From: Bacillus ectoiniformans
GTDB taxonomy: Bacteria; Bacillota; Bacilli; Bacillales; Domibacillaceae
DNA: 64,000 nucleotides
Direction: 5' to 3'
Assembly (NCBI RefSeq): GCF_016908875.1
Contig: NZ_JAFBES010000003.1
Span: 310,001 to 374,000 of the forward strand
The notes below the pieces were generated by a model. The model was not told where the DNA came from and made no database searches. It saw only the letters and a program-made list of their open reading frames with translations. Both the position numbers and the translations under genes were made by a program. Below, in pieces: positions 1-7,690 of the stretch (position 1 is the stretch's first letter; each line of letters starts with the position of its first letter).

Positions 1-2
1 TA

Positions 3-2111
3 CGCCTTACTACTTCTGAGCAAGTAGCTGGCAAAGAGTACAAATTAGTTGAATTCATGGACGAGAAAATTGCTGAGGACGATCAACCAGCAGTAGTGGT
101 TCCAGCTCCTGTGGCTCCGGCTGTTGAGAGTGTAATGGCGAATAACCTTAAAGAGGTGCAGATTACATTCAATAAAGAAGTTGATGTCACAAACGCCGCG
201 TTTAGTATTACAGATGTTAAAACAGGTAGCAGTAAATTTACGCAATCAACATCAACAGTAAAATTAAGTCCAAATAAGAAATCTGTCATTCTTACTACAA
301 GTAGTAATTTAGTGAATGGTGACTTTTACAATGTTTCAGTTAAAGATGTAGTCGTTAAAGACTCAAAAGAACCTATTAAACCATTCTCTACTTCAGTTAA
401 ACTAGATGATAAGACCGCTCCTGCTATTGAAGAAATTAAAGCTTTAACTACTTCTACAACGACAAGAGCTATTAATGTTAAGTTTACTGAACCTGTGTCA
501 TTTGGCCTTGTTAAAATTGGTGATGATATAGCTACTGCTTCAAATCCTTCTGGTGATCAGAAAACTTGGACTTTTGCGTTAGCTAATTCTTCAGCTAAAG
601 ATTTAGAAGTTGGTAAATCATACGAATTAAATATCGCCGGATTAGCTGATTTAGCAGGTAACTATGCTTCAAATCCATTTAAACAATCTGTGACAGTAGT
701 TCGTGATGAAGTAAAACCAACATTTACATTGCAAGCAAAAAATCCGAAGCAATTTGATATTGTTTTTGATAAAGAAATGAATTCATCTGTAGCTTATGAT
801 TCAATTGTAGTTAAAGACTCTAACGACAATGTACTTACACAATCTAATTTAGCGACACTTGATACAGATGATAAGAAGACATTCCATGTAACATTAAATA
901 ATAGCCCTATTGCATCTGACAAAACTTCAGCTGAAATTTCTGTTACAGTAAAGGGATTAAAAGATACTGTTGGAAATACTATTTCTGAAAAAACAGAAAA
1001 AGTTACTCTTGCTAAAGAAGCTGTAAAACCAGAGTTTAACGGTGTTCGCGTACTTCCAGGTACTGATAATAAAATTGAAGTAGCTTTCAGTGAAAAAGTT
1101 ATGGGCGTGGATAATACTGATTTTGTATTAACAAACAGTAAAGGTGACGTAGTTGCGACTTCTAGCCTAACTAATGCTAGCAGTGATTCAGATAATAAGG
1201 TTGTGCTTACTACAGCAGCAGCTTTAGCAAATGACACTTACAACTTAGCTCTTAAAGTAGACACTGTTACTGATACTTCAGGGAATAAAAATGCGGCAAA
1301 AGCATTGAAGTTTTCTTATAATGGTGCGGTGGCTCCACAGCTAGTAGCAACAATCGATTCAGATTTCGATGGAGCTACAACTTCTGCAGTGTTAGATTCA
1401 ACTACAGCTAATCGTAAAGTGTTGGTTAAGTTTAACCAAGCAGATGTTGTAAATGGAATTGATAAAACTACAGGAGATTATAAGCTTGGAGCAGCAGATA
1501 ACCTTGCTAACTATACTGTTAATGGTTTAGCGCTACCTGAAGGAACTACAGTTACTTTCAATAACGTTACTACTGTATCCGGCGGCGTAGGCGATACTGC
1601 ATTAATTGATTTCAGTGCTGTTACAGATACAAAGAAATTACCAACCGAACTTGTTAAAGGTGGTAAGTTAATAATTACAGCTTCGAATGTTAAAACGGAA
1701 GCTAACTCTACTATTGCTTATACTAGTAATGAAGTAACAGTAGTCGACAAAACTGCTCCGAAAGTTAATTCAGCGTTCTTAACTGGAAATTCAACAGATG
1801 GTTACAAATTAACTGCTGTGTTTAGTGAAGAGCTATCAGTTGCTGATAAAGCAGAATTTGTTTTAAAATCAACTGAAGGTACACCGGTAACTATTACTCT
1901 AGATGACGCGACTATTGTATCGGCGGACAAAAATAAAGTTGAGTTTAATATTATAGTTGACAAAGCTAAAGTTGCTACTGCAATTGCTGCTTCTGCTGGA
2001 TTTAAATTAACTACCACTACAACTCCAGCAAATACTAAGGATACTGCTACAACTCCTAATGCTTTACAAGCAGAAACAACTGGACTTGATGTAGTAAATT
2101 ATTCTAACTAA
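3..2111 (+). CDS. Ig-like-repeat surface/S-layer protein, 3' part
   Basis: The frame is open from the first bases of the window, so the 5' end lies outside; the ATG at 57 is internal. The visible ~700 residues are a string of ~100-residue beta-rich modules of SbsC/Big_5-type Ig-like character. Each has a pattern like VTIxFNKEVD...F.ITDVKTG followed by a conserved KxxxGKxYxLxIxGLxDxAGN ending and a V(V/K)D(K/E)xxP linker. Composition is Thr/Ser/Asp/Lys rich with almost no Cys, typical of exported cell-surface proteins in Gram-positives. No SLH, LPXTG or membrane anchor is visible at the C-terminus, which ends in VVNYSN; any SLH anchor would be upstream. A terminator-like hairpin follows. Function is inferred as structural S-layer or adhesin. 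Fairly sure of class, not of role. Confidence 0.8.
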   Translation, partial: RLTTSEQVAGKEYKLVEFMDEKIAEDDQPAVVVPAPVAPAVESVMANNLKEVQITFNKEVDVTNAAFSITDVKTGSSKFTQSTSTVKLSPNKKSVILTTSSNLVNGDFYNVSVKDVVVKDSKEPIKPFSTSVKLDDKTAPAIEEIKALTTSTTTRAINVKFTEPVSFGLVKIGDDIATASNPSGDQKTWTFALANSSAKDLEVGKSYELNIAGLADLAGNYASNPFKQSVTVVRDEVKPTFTLQAKNPKQFDIVFDKEMNSSVAYDSIVVKDSNDNVLTQSNLATLDTDDKKTFHVTLNNSPIASDKTSAEISVTVKGLKDTVGNTISEKTEKVTLAKEAVKPEFNGVRVLPGTDNKIEVAFSEKVMGVDNTDFVLTNSKGDVVATSSLTNASSDSDNKVVLTTAAALANDTYNLALKVDTVTDTSGNKNAAKALKFSYNGAVAPQLVATIDSDFDGATTSAVLDSTTANRKVLVKFNQADVVNGIDKTTGDYKLGAADNLANYTVNGLALPEGTTVTFNNVTTVSGGVGDTALIDFSAVTDTKKLPTELVKGGKLIITASNVKTEANSTIAYTSNEVTVVDKTAPKVNSAFLTGNSTDGYKLTAVFSEELSVADKAEFVLKSTEGTPVTITLDDATIVSADKNKVEFNIIVDKAKVATAIAASAGFKLTTTTTPANTKDTATTPNALQAETTGLDVVNYSN

Positions 2112-2136
2112 GGAGGGGGCTTGTCACTCCCTGTGG

Positions 2137-2175
2137 AAGGCTCTATGGAGAGAAATCTCTGTGGAGTCTTCTTGT
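2137..2175 (+). terminator. Terminator-like hairpin after the surface protein
   Basis: A GGCTCTATGGAGA/TCTCTGTGGAGTC hairpin with a GAAA loop is followed by CTTCTTGTTTGTTT. It is the first of at least nine related hairpins in the window, most of which sit beside family 1 REP repeats. Confidence 0.55.
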
Positions 2176-2202
2176 TTGTTTAAATTCTTTTTAATTTTTT
2201 TC

Positions 2203-2360
2203 CTTTCGAATCTAAAATCTCCTCGTTATACTTTCTATGAAAGCAAATAACACGGGGACACGTGGGACACGGGGACAGGTACCACGTCCCACCTGCTCGA
2301 AAGAGTAGTCCTTAAGGAAGGTCTTGTGGAGAGAAATCTCTGCAAGGCTTTTCTTTTGTC
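2203..2360 (+). repeat. Decayed module 1: promoter copy + REP + terminator hairpin
   Basis: The segment begins with TTCGAATCTAAAATCTCC and TCGTTATACTTTCTATGAAAG, which recur almost identically at about 2526 and 3932 upstream of real or broken genes. Here the copy stops at AAATAACA and runs into a family 1 REP hairpin (core 2264-2290, GGGACAGGTACC..GTCCC). A GCTCGAAAGAG hairpin and a terminator-like stem (CTTGTGGAGA..TCTCTGCAAG) follow. No coding potential was seen. Confidence 0.7.
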
Positions 2361-2390
2361 TTTAATCCGTTTCAACTGATTCTTCAAGCA

Positions 2391-2494
2391 TAGAGGGACA
2401 CGGGGACAGGTACCTCGTCCCACCAGCTCGAAAGAGCAGTCCTTAAGGAAAGCCTTGTAGAGATTTCGATCTCTGCAAGGCTTCTTTTTTTGTT
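2391..2494 (+). repeat. Module 2: family 1 REP + terminator hairpin
   Basis: REP core at 2395-2421 is followed by GCTCGAAAGAGC and by the strong stem GCCTTGTAGAGAT..ATCTCTGCAAGGC (2452-2481) with a long T run. The same composite order (REP, GCTC hairpin, terminator stem) recurs at 2264-2360 and 2886-2980, so it behaves as one unit. Confidence 0.75.
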
Positions 2495-2589
2495 TACTTT
2501 CTTTTATAAAAATTTTTCTTTTCCCCTTCGAATCTAAAATCTCCTCGTTATACTTTCTATGAAAGTAAATAACAGAGGAGTGGGAAGAG

Positions 2590-2937
2590 ATGAAACAAGG
2601 AAAAGTATGGCTAGTTCGGCCATTGGGTAAGAAGACAGCATTTCAAACTTATTTGAAAAAGAGCTATATGGAAGTTGAATATTCGCTGCCGAAAAGCGAG
2701 TTACAGTTGTTGTTAAAATATAATGAAGAAGATTGTTTAGATAAGAAGTTTCGAGATGTAGCGTTTACGGAAACTGGTATCAGTATGCTTGCATTTCAAC
2801 GATGGATGAAAACAGACGACGTTGTTCTAGTCGCTGATGGCACGGATCGCTTTCGAATTGGACTAATCAAGGGAGAATGTTTCGAGGGACACGGGGACAG
2901 GTACCTCGTCCCACTTGCTCGAAAGAGCGGCCCTTAA
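2590..2937 (+). pseudogene. N-terminal fragment of an unidentified protein, truncated by a REP
   Basis: Starts MKQGKVWLVRPLG at an ATG preceded by GAGGAGTGGGAAGAG and a conserved upstream region. The first ~95 residues look like a genuine small domain ending in ADGTDRFRIGLIKGE. This arrangement (KVWLVRP start, D-D-VVxVADGTDRFRIG end) resembles N-terminal modules of some restriction-type proteins, but I cannot assign it firmly. The last ~20 residues (EGHGDRYLVPLARKSGP) are simply translation of a family 1 REP (2886-2912), so the natural C-terminus has been lost. A shorter relic of the same gene start lies at 3996. Confidence 0.6.
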
Positions 2938-2980
2938 AGAAAGCCTTGTGGAGAGAAATCTCTGCAGGGCTTTTTCTTTT
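2886..2980 (+). repeat. Module 3: family 1 REP + terminator hairpin truncating a gene
   Basis: REP core 2886-2912, then GCTCGAAAGAGC, then AAGCCTTGTGGAGA..TCTCTGCAGGGCTTTTTCTTTT (2942-2980). It interrupts the reading frame beginning at 2590 and supplies its stop codon. Confidence 0.75.
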
Positions 2981-3181
2981 AATCGAGATAAATTTTTAGA
3001 GAGCATTATATGCTGGGAAACCATTGATAAATAAAACTTTGTTTACTTTTCTTTGTAACGTTATTTGATTCACACATTCTTAACTTTAAGTTTTCATTGA
3101 CAAATAATAGTATATTTTATACACTTCATTTATAACCATTTAATTTAGAGTCTTATAAACGAATTGTTAGGAGGCGTCAAA

Positions 3182-3571
3182 ATGAAAATATCAACAAATT
3201 CAATTATTCAGAAGATAGATAGTGATTTTACAAGCATTTATAAGCCTTTTTCTAAATTTCCGAATTCAGGTCATATATGGGATTCATGTATAAAGGCTGT
3301 GCAAGATGAAAAACTAATGAGTCACATAATCTTTTGTAATGATGTATTACAAATTCCACCTGTTAAAGTTTTCTTAAAAGCAACTAATACATTAGACCAA
3401 GAATTCACCAATTTTGAGAAGAAAGCCATAGGAGCTTTTTGGGGATTTATTTTTAAGTTTGTATTCAATTATAGGCTACAGAAAGATAACGTACCTATAC
3501 ATTCGAAAGGTGTGAAAAAGGCTGCCTATTTTTATGATGTAGCTGATTCCGTAGAAATAACAAAGGAGTAA
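3182..3571 (+). CDS. Hypothetical protein, 129 aa
   Basis: Not recognised. AGGAGG (about 3170) precedes the ATG at 3182 (MKISTNSIIQKIDSDF) at good spacing, so I prefer it to the upstream ATG at 3164. The protein is soluble, mixed charge and rich in F/K, without signal peptide or membrane segment; a central aromatic stretch reads GAFWGFIFKFVFNYRLQ. It ends seven bases before the next gene, whose ribosome site overlaps its stop, so the two are probably co-transcribed. It lies between REP modules in a region of gene remnants and may be recently acquired. Confidence 0.6.
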   Translation: MKISTNSIIQKIDSDFTSIYKPFSKFPNSGHIWDSCIKAVQDEKLMSHIIFCNDVLQIPPVKVFLKATNTLDQEFTNFEKKAIGAFWGFIFKFVFNYRLQKDNVPIHSKGVKKAAYFYDVADSVEITKE

Positions 3572-3578
3572 TAATATA

Positions 3579-3773
3579 ATGAAGAAAATTAAAATTGTCG
3601 TAGGAGCAACGCCTATGGGTGCTTATCAAGTTCATCTATTAAATGAAGGTAATGTTCCTAAAGAAAATAAGGTATGTAATTCTTTGAGTGAAACTGTAAA
3701 TATGGTTGAGTACCTTAAAGATGAATATGAGCAATTGGGTTACATGATAGAACTAAGAGGCATCCAAATTTAA
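3579..3773 (+). CDS. Small hypothetical protein, 64 aa
   Basis: Starts at ATG 3579 after AAGGAGTAATAATATA. It is likely translated together with the preceding 129-aa gene. Sequence MKKIKIVVGATPMGAYQVHL suggests a compact alpha/beta fold with a C-terminal helix (ETVNMVEYLKDEYEQLGYMI). No signal peptide, membrane segment or known motif was seen. Followed 40 bases later by a family 1 REP and terminator hairpin. Confidence 0.5.
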   Translation: MKKIKIVVGATPMGAYQVHLLNEGNVPKENKVCNSLSETVNMVEYLKDEYEQLGYMIELRGIQI

Positions 3774-3814
3774 TGGAATATTTTCAATTAAAGGTAATAT
3801 TGCTCTGCAGGGAA

Positions 3815-3898
3815 GGGACACGGGGACAGGTACCTCGTACCACCCGAAAGTTCCAGAAGCCTTGTAGAGATTCCAATCTTTGCAGGGCTTCTTTTTTT
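3815..3898 (+). repeat. Family 1 REP (degenerate) + terminator hairpin
   Basis: GGGACACGGGGACAGGTACC followed by CGTACC in place of CGTCCC, then AGAAGCCTTGTAGAGAT..CTTTGCAGGGCTTC with a T7 run. It can terminate the two small genes upstream. Confidence 0.65.
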
Positions 3899-3929
3899 GT
3901 TTGTTTTCTCTTAGAAAACTTTTCTTTCC

Positions 3930-4037
3930 CCCTTCGAAACTAAAATTTTCTCGTTATACTTTCTATGAAAGTAAATAACAGAGGAGTGGGAAGAGGTGAA
4001 ACAAGGAAAAGTATGGCTAGTTCGGCCGCTAGGGAAG
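3930..4037 (+). pseudogene. Second relic of the 2590 gene start (promoter + 14 codons)
   Basis: TCGTTATACTTTCTATGAAAG, AAATAACAGAGGAGTGGGAAGAG and MKQGKVWLVRPLGK (start GTG 3996) repeat the region 2526-2631 nearly base for base. After ~14 codons the copy runs directly into a family 1 REP at 4041. Together with the copies at 2203 and 2526 this shows a locally triplicated segment cut at different points by REPs. Confidence 0.7.
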
Positions 4038-4040
4038 GAA

Positions 4041-4120
4041 GGGACACGGGGACAGGTTCCTTGTCCTACCAAAAAGTTCCAGTGGGAGCCTTGTGGAGAT
4101 TCCGATCTCTACAAGGCTTT
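4041..4120 (+). repeat. Family 1 REP + terminator hairpin
   Basis: GGGACACGGGGACAGGTTCC..TTGTCC (4041-4066) followed by GAGCCTTGTGGAGAT..ATCTCTACAAGGCTTT. It truncates the relic starting at 3996. Confidence 0.65.
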
Positions 4121-4183
4121 ATTCTATTTTTCAAAGAAGATTTTAAATAGAATTGTGATAGAATGGAAGAGCAACTGAATATT

Positions 4184-4410
4184 GTGAGGGTGGTTGGTTG
4201 TCGTTCTTCTTTCCTTTTAGGAAAGGAGGTGATAATCATGGAAACATTTCTTGAAATCATTCGTGAAATTTTGAAGGGAATTGTGCGGGAAGTTGCTGCG
4301 CATACCTTTCGAAAAAACGTTTTAGATAACAAGAAAACCACCCCGCGCCGTAGGAAGCAAAAGGGTGGTTCACAAAAATAAACTTATTTTTAAACAACCA
4401 CCACCCTGAC
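4184..4410 (+). promoter_or_regulatory. Long-range 5'-3' pairing and SD hairpin of a small mRNA
   Basis: Leader bases 4184-4201 (GTGAGGGTGGTTGGTTGT) can pair, with one bulge and one mismatch, with 4393-4410 (AACAACCACCACCCTGAC) beyond the stop codon. In addition CTTTCCT (4209-4215) and AGGAAAG (4219-4225) form a stem that buries part of the AAAGGAGG ribosome site (4222-4229). End-to-end pairing plus a masked ribosome site is typical of type I toxin mRNAs. No antisense RNA gene was identified. Confidence 0.45.
4238..4381 (+). CDS. Small amphipathic basic peptide, 47 aa, toxin-like mRNA layout
   Basis: ATG 4238 follows a very strong AAAGGAGGTGAT site, so I reject the upstream in-frame start at 4163. 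The peptide begins METFLEIIREILKGIVREV, an amphipathic helix, and ends in a Lys/Arg-rich tail (TPRRRKQKGG). Its 3' end contains AACCACC..GGGTGGTT, another internal hairpin. A terminator (4426-4454) follows closely, giving a compact ~270-nt transcript. It resembles small Firmicute peptides of unknown role. The RNA layout suggests tight translational control, possibly a type I toxin; this is inference from RNA architecture only. Confidence 0.5.
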   Translation: METFLEIIREILKGIVREVAAHTFRKNVLDNKKTTPRRRKQKGGSQK

Positions 4411-4425
4411 GGTAGAAGTTGCAAG

Positions 4426-4454
4426 GAGAAGTGTTAGCGCACTTCTCTTTTTTA
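4426..4454 (+). terminator. Rho-independent terminator
   Basis: Perfect 8-bp stem GAGAAGTG/CACTTCTC, 6-base loop, then T7. Confidence 0.85.
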
Positions 4455-4732
4455 TTATATTCCCATTATACATTAAATAAACCATGGAATAAAGTAAGGA
4501 CACGGGTCCGGATGCTTCGTCCTACTCATTGTTCAAAAACAATGTCCGTGCGTCACCAGATTCGCCCTCAACTTTCTATAAGACTAATTTAAAAAATTCT
4601 AGATCATGTGCAGGATTTGCTCCCATTTTGTCGAATCTACTCTATAACTCCAAAAGTACTTCCTCTACACTACTATCATTTTCCCACTACACAAACTCTG
4701 ATCATTCTCACTCGCTGCATCATTTCTTCAAT
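4455..4732. other. Intergenic stretch with a degenerate REP
   Basis: A/T-rich non-coding region upstream of the YifB gene. A worn family 1 REP (AGGACACGGGTCC..CGTCC, about 4497-4524) and a short CATTGTT/AACAATG hairpin are visible. Frames here have no ribosome site or coding character. The YifB promoter should lie in the last ~100 bases. Confidence 0.5.
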
Positions 4733-4749
4733 AAAAAGGAGGCTTTTCT

Positions 4750-6279
4750 TTGACTGTAAAAATTTCAAGTGTTGGTCTGCGCGGCTTAGAAGGCTACCGC
4801 GTCCAAGTAGAAGTGCAAATATCCGGCGGTATGGATGCGATGGTCATTGTCGGTCTCCCGGATGCCTCTGTAAAAGAGTCAAAAGAGCGAGTGTTATCGG
4901 CTATTCGCTCAGTGGATTCGGATGGTGCAAGGCAAAAAATAGTTGTTAATTTATCTCCATCCGAACAAAAGAAAAACGGTCCTATTTTTGATCTGGCTAT
5001 TGCCATTGGGATACTGAAGGAGATGGATCATATAAAAGCAGAAATACCTCCTGATACTTTGTTCATCGGCGCTTTATCTTTAGATGGAACCATTGAGAAA
5101 GTAGAGGGAATGCTGCCAGCGTTACTTGTTGCAAGAAGTTTAGGATATAAAAAAGCCTTTCTTCCTTATGATCCGCTGATCCCGATCGATATGCTAGAAG
5201 GATTGGAATGCGTCGTTGTTGACCATATACGTGATGTGCTACAGCATCTCTCCGGACAAATTTCTTTGCCGCTGCAGACAGAAAGGCCGGCAGATCAACA
5301 TATAGAGATTCCGTACACACACCCAAAAGATTTCACCGATATTATTGGTCATGAACAGGCCAAGCATATATTAGAAGTAGCTGCTGCAGGCGGTCATAAT
5401 GTGCTGATGAGCGGTCCTCCAGGCTGCGGAAAGAGCATGCTGGCAGAAGCCTTTCCCTCTATTCTCCCCCAGCTGACGAAACAAAAGCAATTAGAAGTGA
5501 TCAGTCTATACCAGCTTGCCAAGGAGCAGCTGACTAACCCGCAAATCTCTCCCTACAGACACCCTCATCACTCCGCATCTTCTGTTGCAATTATTGGCGG
5601 CGGATCTTACCCAAAGCCCGGAGAAATTTCATTAGCTCACAACGGAGTGCTGTTTCTTGATGAAATGGCCGAGTTTCCAAAAAAGACATTAGATATGCTT
5701 CGTCAGCCTCTCGAAATGGGAACAGTCACTATTAGCCGTGCTCACTCAACTGTCACCTATCCAGCCTCTTTTATCCTCATTGGCGCCATGAACCCCTGTC
5801 CCTGTGGATTTCTCGGTTCTCACGACCATTATTGCACATGCACCCCGAAACAAATTCAAATGTATCGGAATCGGGTGTCGGGGCCTGTGTTGGATCGGAT
5901 GGATATTTTGCTGGCACTGAAGCCGGTTCATCTTGATCAGGAGCACAGAAATGGTGAATCTTCCGCAGCTATTCGCGATCGAGTGAAAAAAGCACAGGAG
6001 CAGCAATTTTCTCGTTATGAAGGACAATTTTACAATGCAAAAGTGCCTTTTGAGATACTATCCAGGACCAGCCCTCTAAAGGAACACCAGCGCAAAATGA
6101 TTGCGAAGGCAGCCGCCAAACAGCATTGGAGCAACCGTGTCCAAATCAAGATCATTCGCTTAGCAAGAACAATTTCAGACCTAGAAGGCAGCATCCACAT
6201 CACTGACGAATCTGTATGGAAAGCCATTCATATAAGGGAAACTAGCAATCAAAAAGGTCTGCAGGTCGTAAGAGAATAG
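4750..6279 (+). CDS. comM: YifB/ComM-family AAA+ ATPase (Mg-chelatase-like)
   Basis: 509 residues, the usual length. TTG start at 4750 follows AAAAAGGAGG at good spacing. Order: N-terminal Lon-protease-like ChlI domain (1-170), AAA+ module with Walker A GPPGCGKS (222-229) and Walker B VLFLDE (300-305), then a Cys-rich insert CPCGFLGSHDHYCTC and the Mg_chelatase C-terminal domain. In Gram-negative competence ComM is a hexameric helicase extending heteroduplex DNA during recombination; the Firmicute role is less clear. The gene appears intact and ends 28 bases before RAYT1, with which it may be co-transcribed. Confidence 0.93.
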   Translation: MTVKISSVGLRGLEGYRVQVEVQISGGMDAMVIVGLPDASVKESKERVLSAIRSVDSDGARQKIVVNLSPSEQKKNGPIFDLAIAIGILKEMDHIKAEIPPDTLFIGALSLDGTIEKVEGMLPALLVARSLGYKKAFLPYDPLIPIDMLEGLECVVVDHIRDVLQHLSGQISLPLQTERPADQHIEIPYTHPKDFTDIIGHEQAKHILEVAAAGGHNVLMSGPPGCGKSMLAEAFPSILPQLTKQKQLEVISLYQLAKEQLTNPQISPYRHPHHSASSVAIIGGGSYPKPGEISLAHNGVLFLDEMAEFPKKTLDMLRQPLEMGTVTISRAHSTVTYPASFILIGAMNPCPCGFLGSHDHYCTCTPKQIQMYRNRVSGPVLDRMDILLALKPVHLDQEHRNGESSAAIRDRVKKAQEQQFSRYEGQFYNAKVPFEILSRTSPLKEHQRKMIAKAAAKQHWSNRVQIKIIRLARTISDLEGSIHITDESVWKAIHIRETSNQKGLQVVRE

Positions 6280-6306
6280 AAAAATTCCTATAGTGGAAGT
6301 GATGTC

Positions 6307-7098
6307 ATGCCAAGAAAATCAAGGAGAAAAGGCAGCAGCGGAATCTATCATATTATGATCCGAGGCATAAACAGGCAAACCATTTTTGAAGAAGAAGAGG
6401 ATAAATTCAAGTTTTTAGAAGTGCTGAGTAAATATAAAGGCAAAAGCAATTATCAAATTTTTAGCTATTGTCTAATGGATAATCATGTTCATTTATTAAT
6501 GAAAGAGTCAGAGGAGGAAAGTATCTCAGAATCGATTAAAAGAATTAGTTCAAGCTATGTGTATTGGTACAACTGGAAATATGCGCGCTGCGGACACCTA
6601 TTTCAAGAGCGCTATAAAAGTGAAGCGGTCGATACGGATTCTTATTTCATGACCGTACTAAGATACATTCACCAAAACCCTCTCAAAGCTGGCCTAGCAA
6701 GAACTGTATTTGAAAGCAAGTGGACCAGTCTTCACGAATATCTCCACAAAACCTCCCTTGTAGATATCGACTATGCACTCTCCATGTTTTCTCCTAATCG
6801 AAAGAAAGCGATCGAGCTTTTCATCCAGTATATGCAAGAGAAGAACGATGACAAGTGTCTAGATGATTGGAGAAAAACCATGATCACTGACAAAGAAGTA
6901 AGAGATCAAATGCGTAAATTAGGCGTTGAAAATATGAGTGCCCTGCAACAAATGGAAAGGGAAGATCGAGATGAGGTATTAGCAGCGCTTAAACAGCTAG
7001 AAGGAGTGTCAATTAGGCAGATCTCCAGAGTAACCGGATTTTCAAAAAGCGTGGTTCACCGGGCGGAGGACAGAGGGACAGGTTCTTTGTCCCAATAA
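6307..7098 (+). CDS. REP-associated tyrosine transposase (RAYT1, Y1/HUH family)
   Basis: ATG 6307 follows AGTGGAAGTGATGTC. Y1-transposase fold: start PRKSRRKGSSGIYHIMIRG, the HUH pair in DNHVHLLM (His60, His62) and the presumed catalytic Tyr120 in RYIHQNPLKAGL. A C-terminal helix-turn-helix (SIRQISRVTGFSKSVVHRA) is typical of this RAYT group. The last ~11 residues (AEDRGTGSLSQ) are translation of a family 1 REP at 7067-7093, so the native C-terminus was replaced or extended by the repeat. RAYTs process single-stranded REP hairpins; this one is the likely partner of family 1 repeats. Catalytic residues are intact. Confidence 0.88.
   Translation: MPRKSRRKGSSGIYHIMIRGINRQTIFEEEEDKFKFLEVLSKYKGKSNYQIFSYCLMDNHVHLLMKESEEESISESIKRISSSYVYWYNWKYARCGHLFQERYKSEAVDTDSYFMTVLRYIHQNPLKAGLARTVFESKWTSLHEYLHKTSLVDIDYALSMFSPNRKKAIELFIQYMQEKNDDKCLDDWRKTMITDKEVRDQMRKLGVENMSALQQMEREDRDEVLAALKQLEGVSIRQISRVTGFSKSVVHRAEDRGTGSLSQ
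7067..7093 (+). repeat. Family 1 REP at the end of RAYT1
   Basis: GGACAGAGGGACAGGTTC..TTTGTCCC overlaps the last codons and comes just before the stop of the transposase gene. Confidence 0.75.
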
Positions 7099-7470
7099 AA
7101 TAAAGCAAAGAGGTTAGTTGCTCTAGAGCACTAACTTCTTTTTGCGATTATAGAAAGACTCTTAAGTTGCCTCTAGTTGAACAAGATGACCGGTTCCTAG
7201 CCACTCTTCCAATTTTAGAAAAATTTGATATTATAATATTAAGAAAAACATCCAATTATAAGGGAGATCAATATGGAATTATTCCTTCTTATTGCTACAT
7301 TTATTATTGTAATAAATTTTGTTGGAAAGAGTGGAAGAAGCTCGAGAGTGAAAAAGAATGACAATACATTGTTACAGCAAACGATGGAATTTCAGCGCCA
7401 GACGATGGAACAGGAGGCTATGGAACAACATCAAAGATTTATGGAACAAAGTCAAAGAGATATGGAAAGG
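7087..7470 (+). repeat. ~385-bp duplicated segment, copy 1 (copy 2 at 48302-48666)
   Basis: From the right half of the REP through a GCAAAGAGGTTAGTTGCTC hairpin, a shared leader (CTCTTCCAATTTTAGAAAAA) and most of a small membrane-protein gene, this matches 48302-48666 with only scattered differences. Both copies begin inside a family 1 REP. Confidence 0.85.
7105..7145 (+). terminator. Terminator hairpin downstream of RAYT1
   Basis: GCAAAGAGGTTAGTTGCTC..GAGCACTAACTTCTTTTTGC forms a long stem with a T run inside its 3' arm. The same hairpin follows the GNAT-like gene at 48322-48362. Confidence 0.7.
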
Positions 7471-7509
7471 GGGGACAGAGGGACAGGTCCCTCGTCCCGG
7501 ACGAACTAA
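7273..7509 (+). CDS. Small single-TM Gln/Met-rich protein, C-terminus replaced by REP
   Basis: ATG 7273 follows AAGGGAGATCAAT. One N-terminal membrane segment (ELFLLIATFIIVINFVG) is followed by a basic linker and a Q/M/E-rich heptad-like tail (TMEFQRQTMEQEAMEQHQ), probably cytoplasmic and coiled. A paralogue at 48489-48704 ends naturally in NNNMHNHF. Here a REP (7471-7498) cuts in and the last residues (RGDRGTGPSSRTN) are translated repeat. The 48-kb copy sits directly upstream of a NERD-domain gene; this one has lost that partner. Possibly a non-functional relic. Confidence 0.6.
   Translation: MELFLLIATFIIVINFVGKSGRSSRVKKNDNTLLQQTMEFQRQTMEQEAMEQHQRFMEQSQRDMERGDRGTGPSSRTN
7471..7498 (+). repeat. 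Family 1 REP truncating the small membrane protein
   Basis: GGGGACAGAGGGACAGGTCC..CTCGTCCC hairpin inside the 3' end of the frame starting at 7273. Confidence 0.75.
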
Positions 7510-7527
7510 AATAAATTTTATGTAAGT

Positions 7528-7559
7528 AAAGAGGTTGGCAGCGTACCAACCTCTTTTTT
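7528..7559 (+). terminator. Terminator hairpin
   Basis: AAAGAGGTTGG..CCAACCTCTTTTTTG, a 9-bp perfect stem with a T6 run. Confidence 0.8.
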
Positions 7560-7587
7560 GCTATGTGAAAACTTGTTCAGCTGCCTT

Positions 7588-7678
7588 GCAAAAACTCTAA
7601 TATTTCATTCAATCTCTCTAAGAAAGATTACTTTATAGTCTAAATGGTGAGACAAGGGACCTGTCCCCTTGTCTCACC
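7588..7678. repeat. ~95-bp direct repeat flanking the BclA cassette, copy 1
   Basis: GCAAAAACTCTAATATTTCA..GGACCTGTCCCCTTGTCTC recurs with modest divergence at 8363-8462, and its second half again at about 19225-19294. The right end is a long REP hairpin (GTGAGACAAGGGACC..GTCTCAC) lying 13 bases beyond the stop codon of the minus-strand exon. Confidence 0.75.
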
Positions 7679-7690
7679 CATGTCTCACCT

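Noticed and set aside
2264-4066. CRISPR-like array of GGGACAGG repeats
   Set aside because: Spacing is irregular, repeats are imperfect hairpins with attached terminators, spacers are gene fragments and no cas gene is present.
4066-4341. Minus-strand 91-aa frame over the toxin-like locus, considered as an antitoxin gene
   Set aside because: No ribosome site and no protein character; any antitoxin would more likely be an antisense RNA, for which I see no clear promoter.
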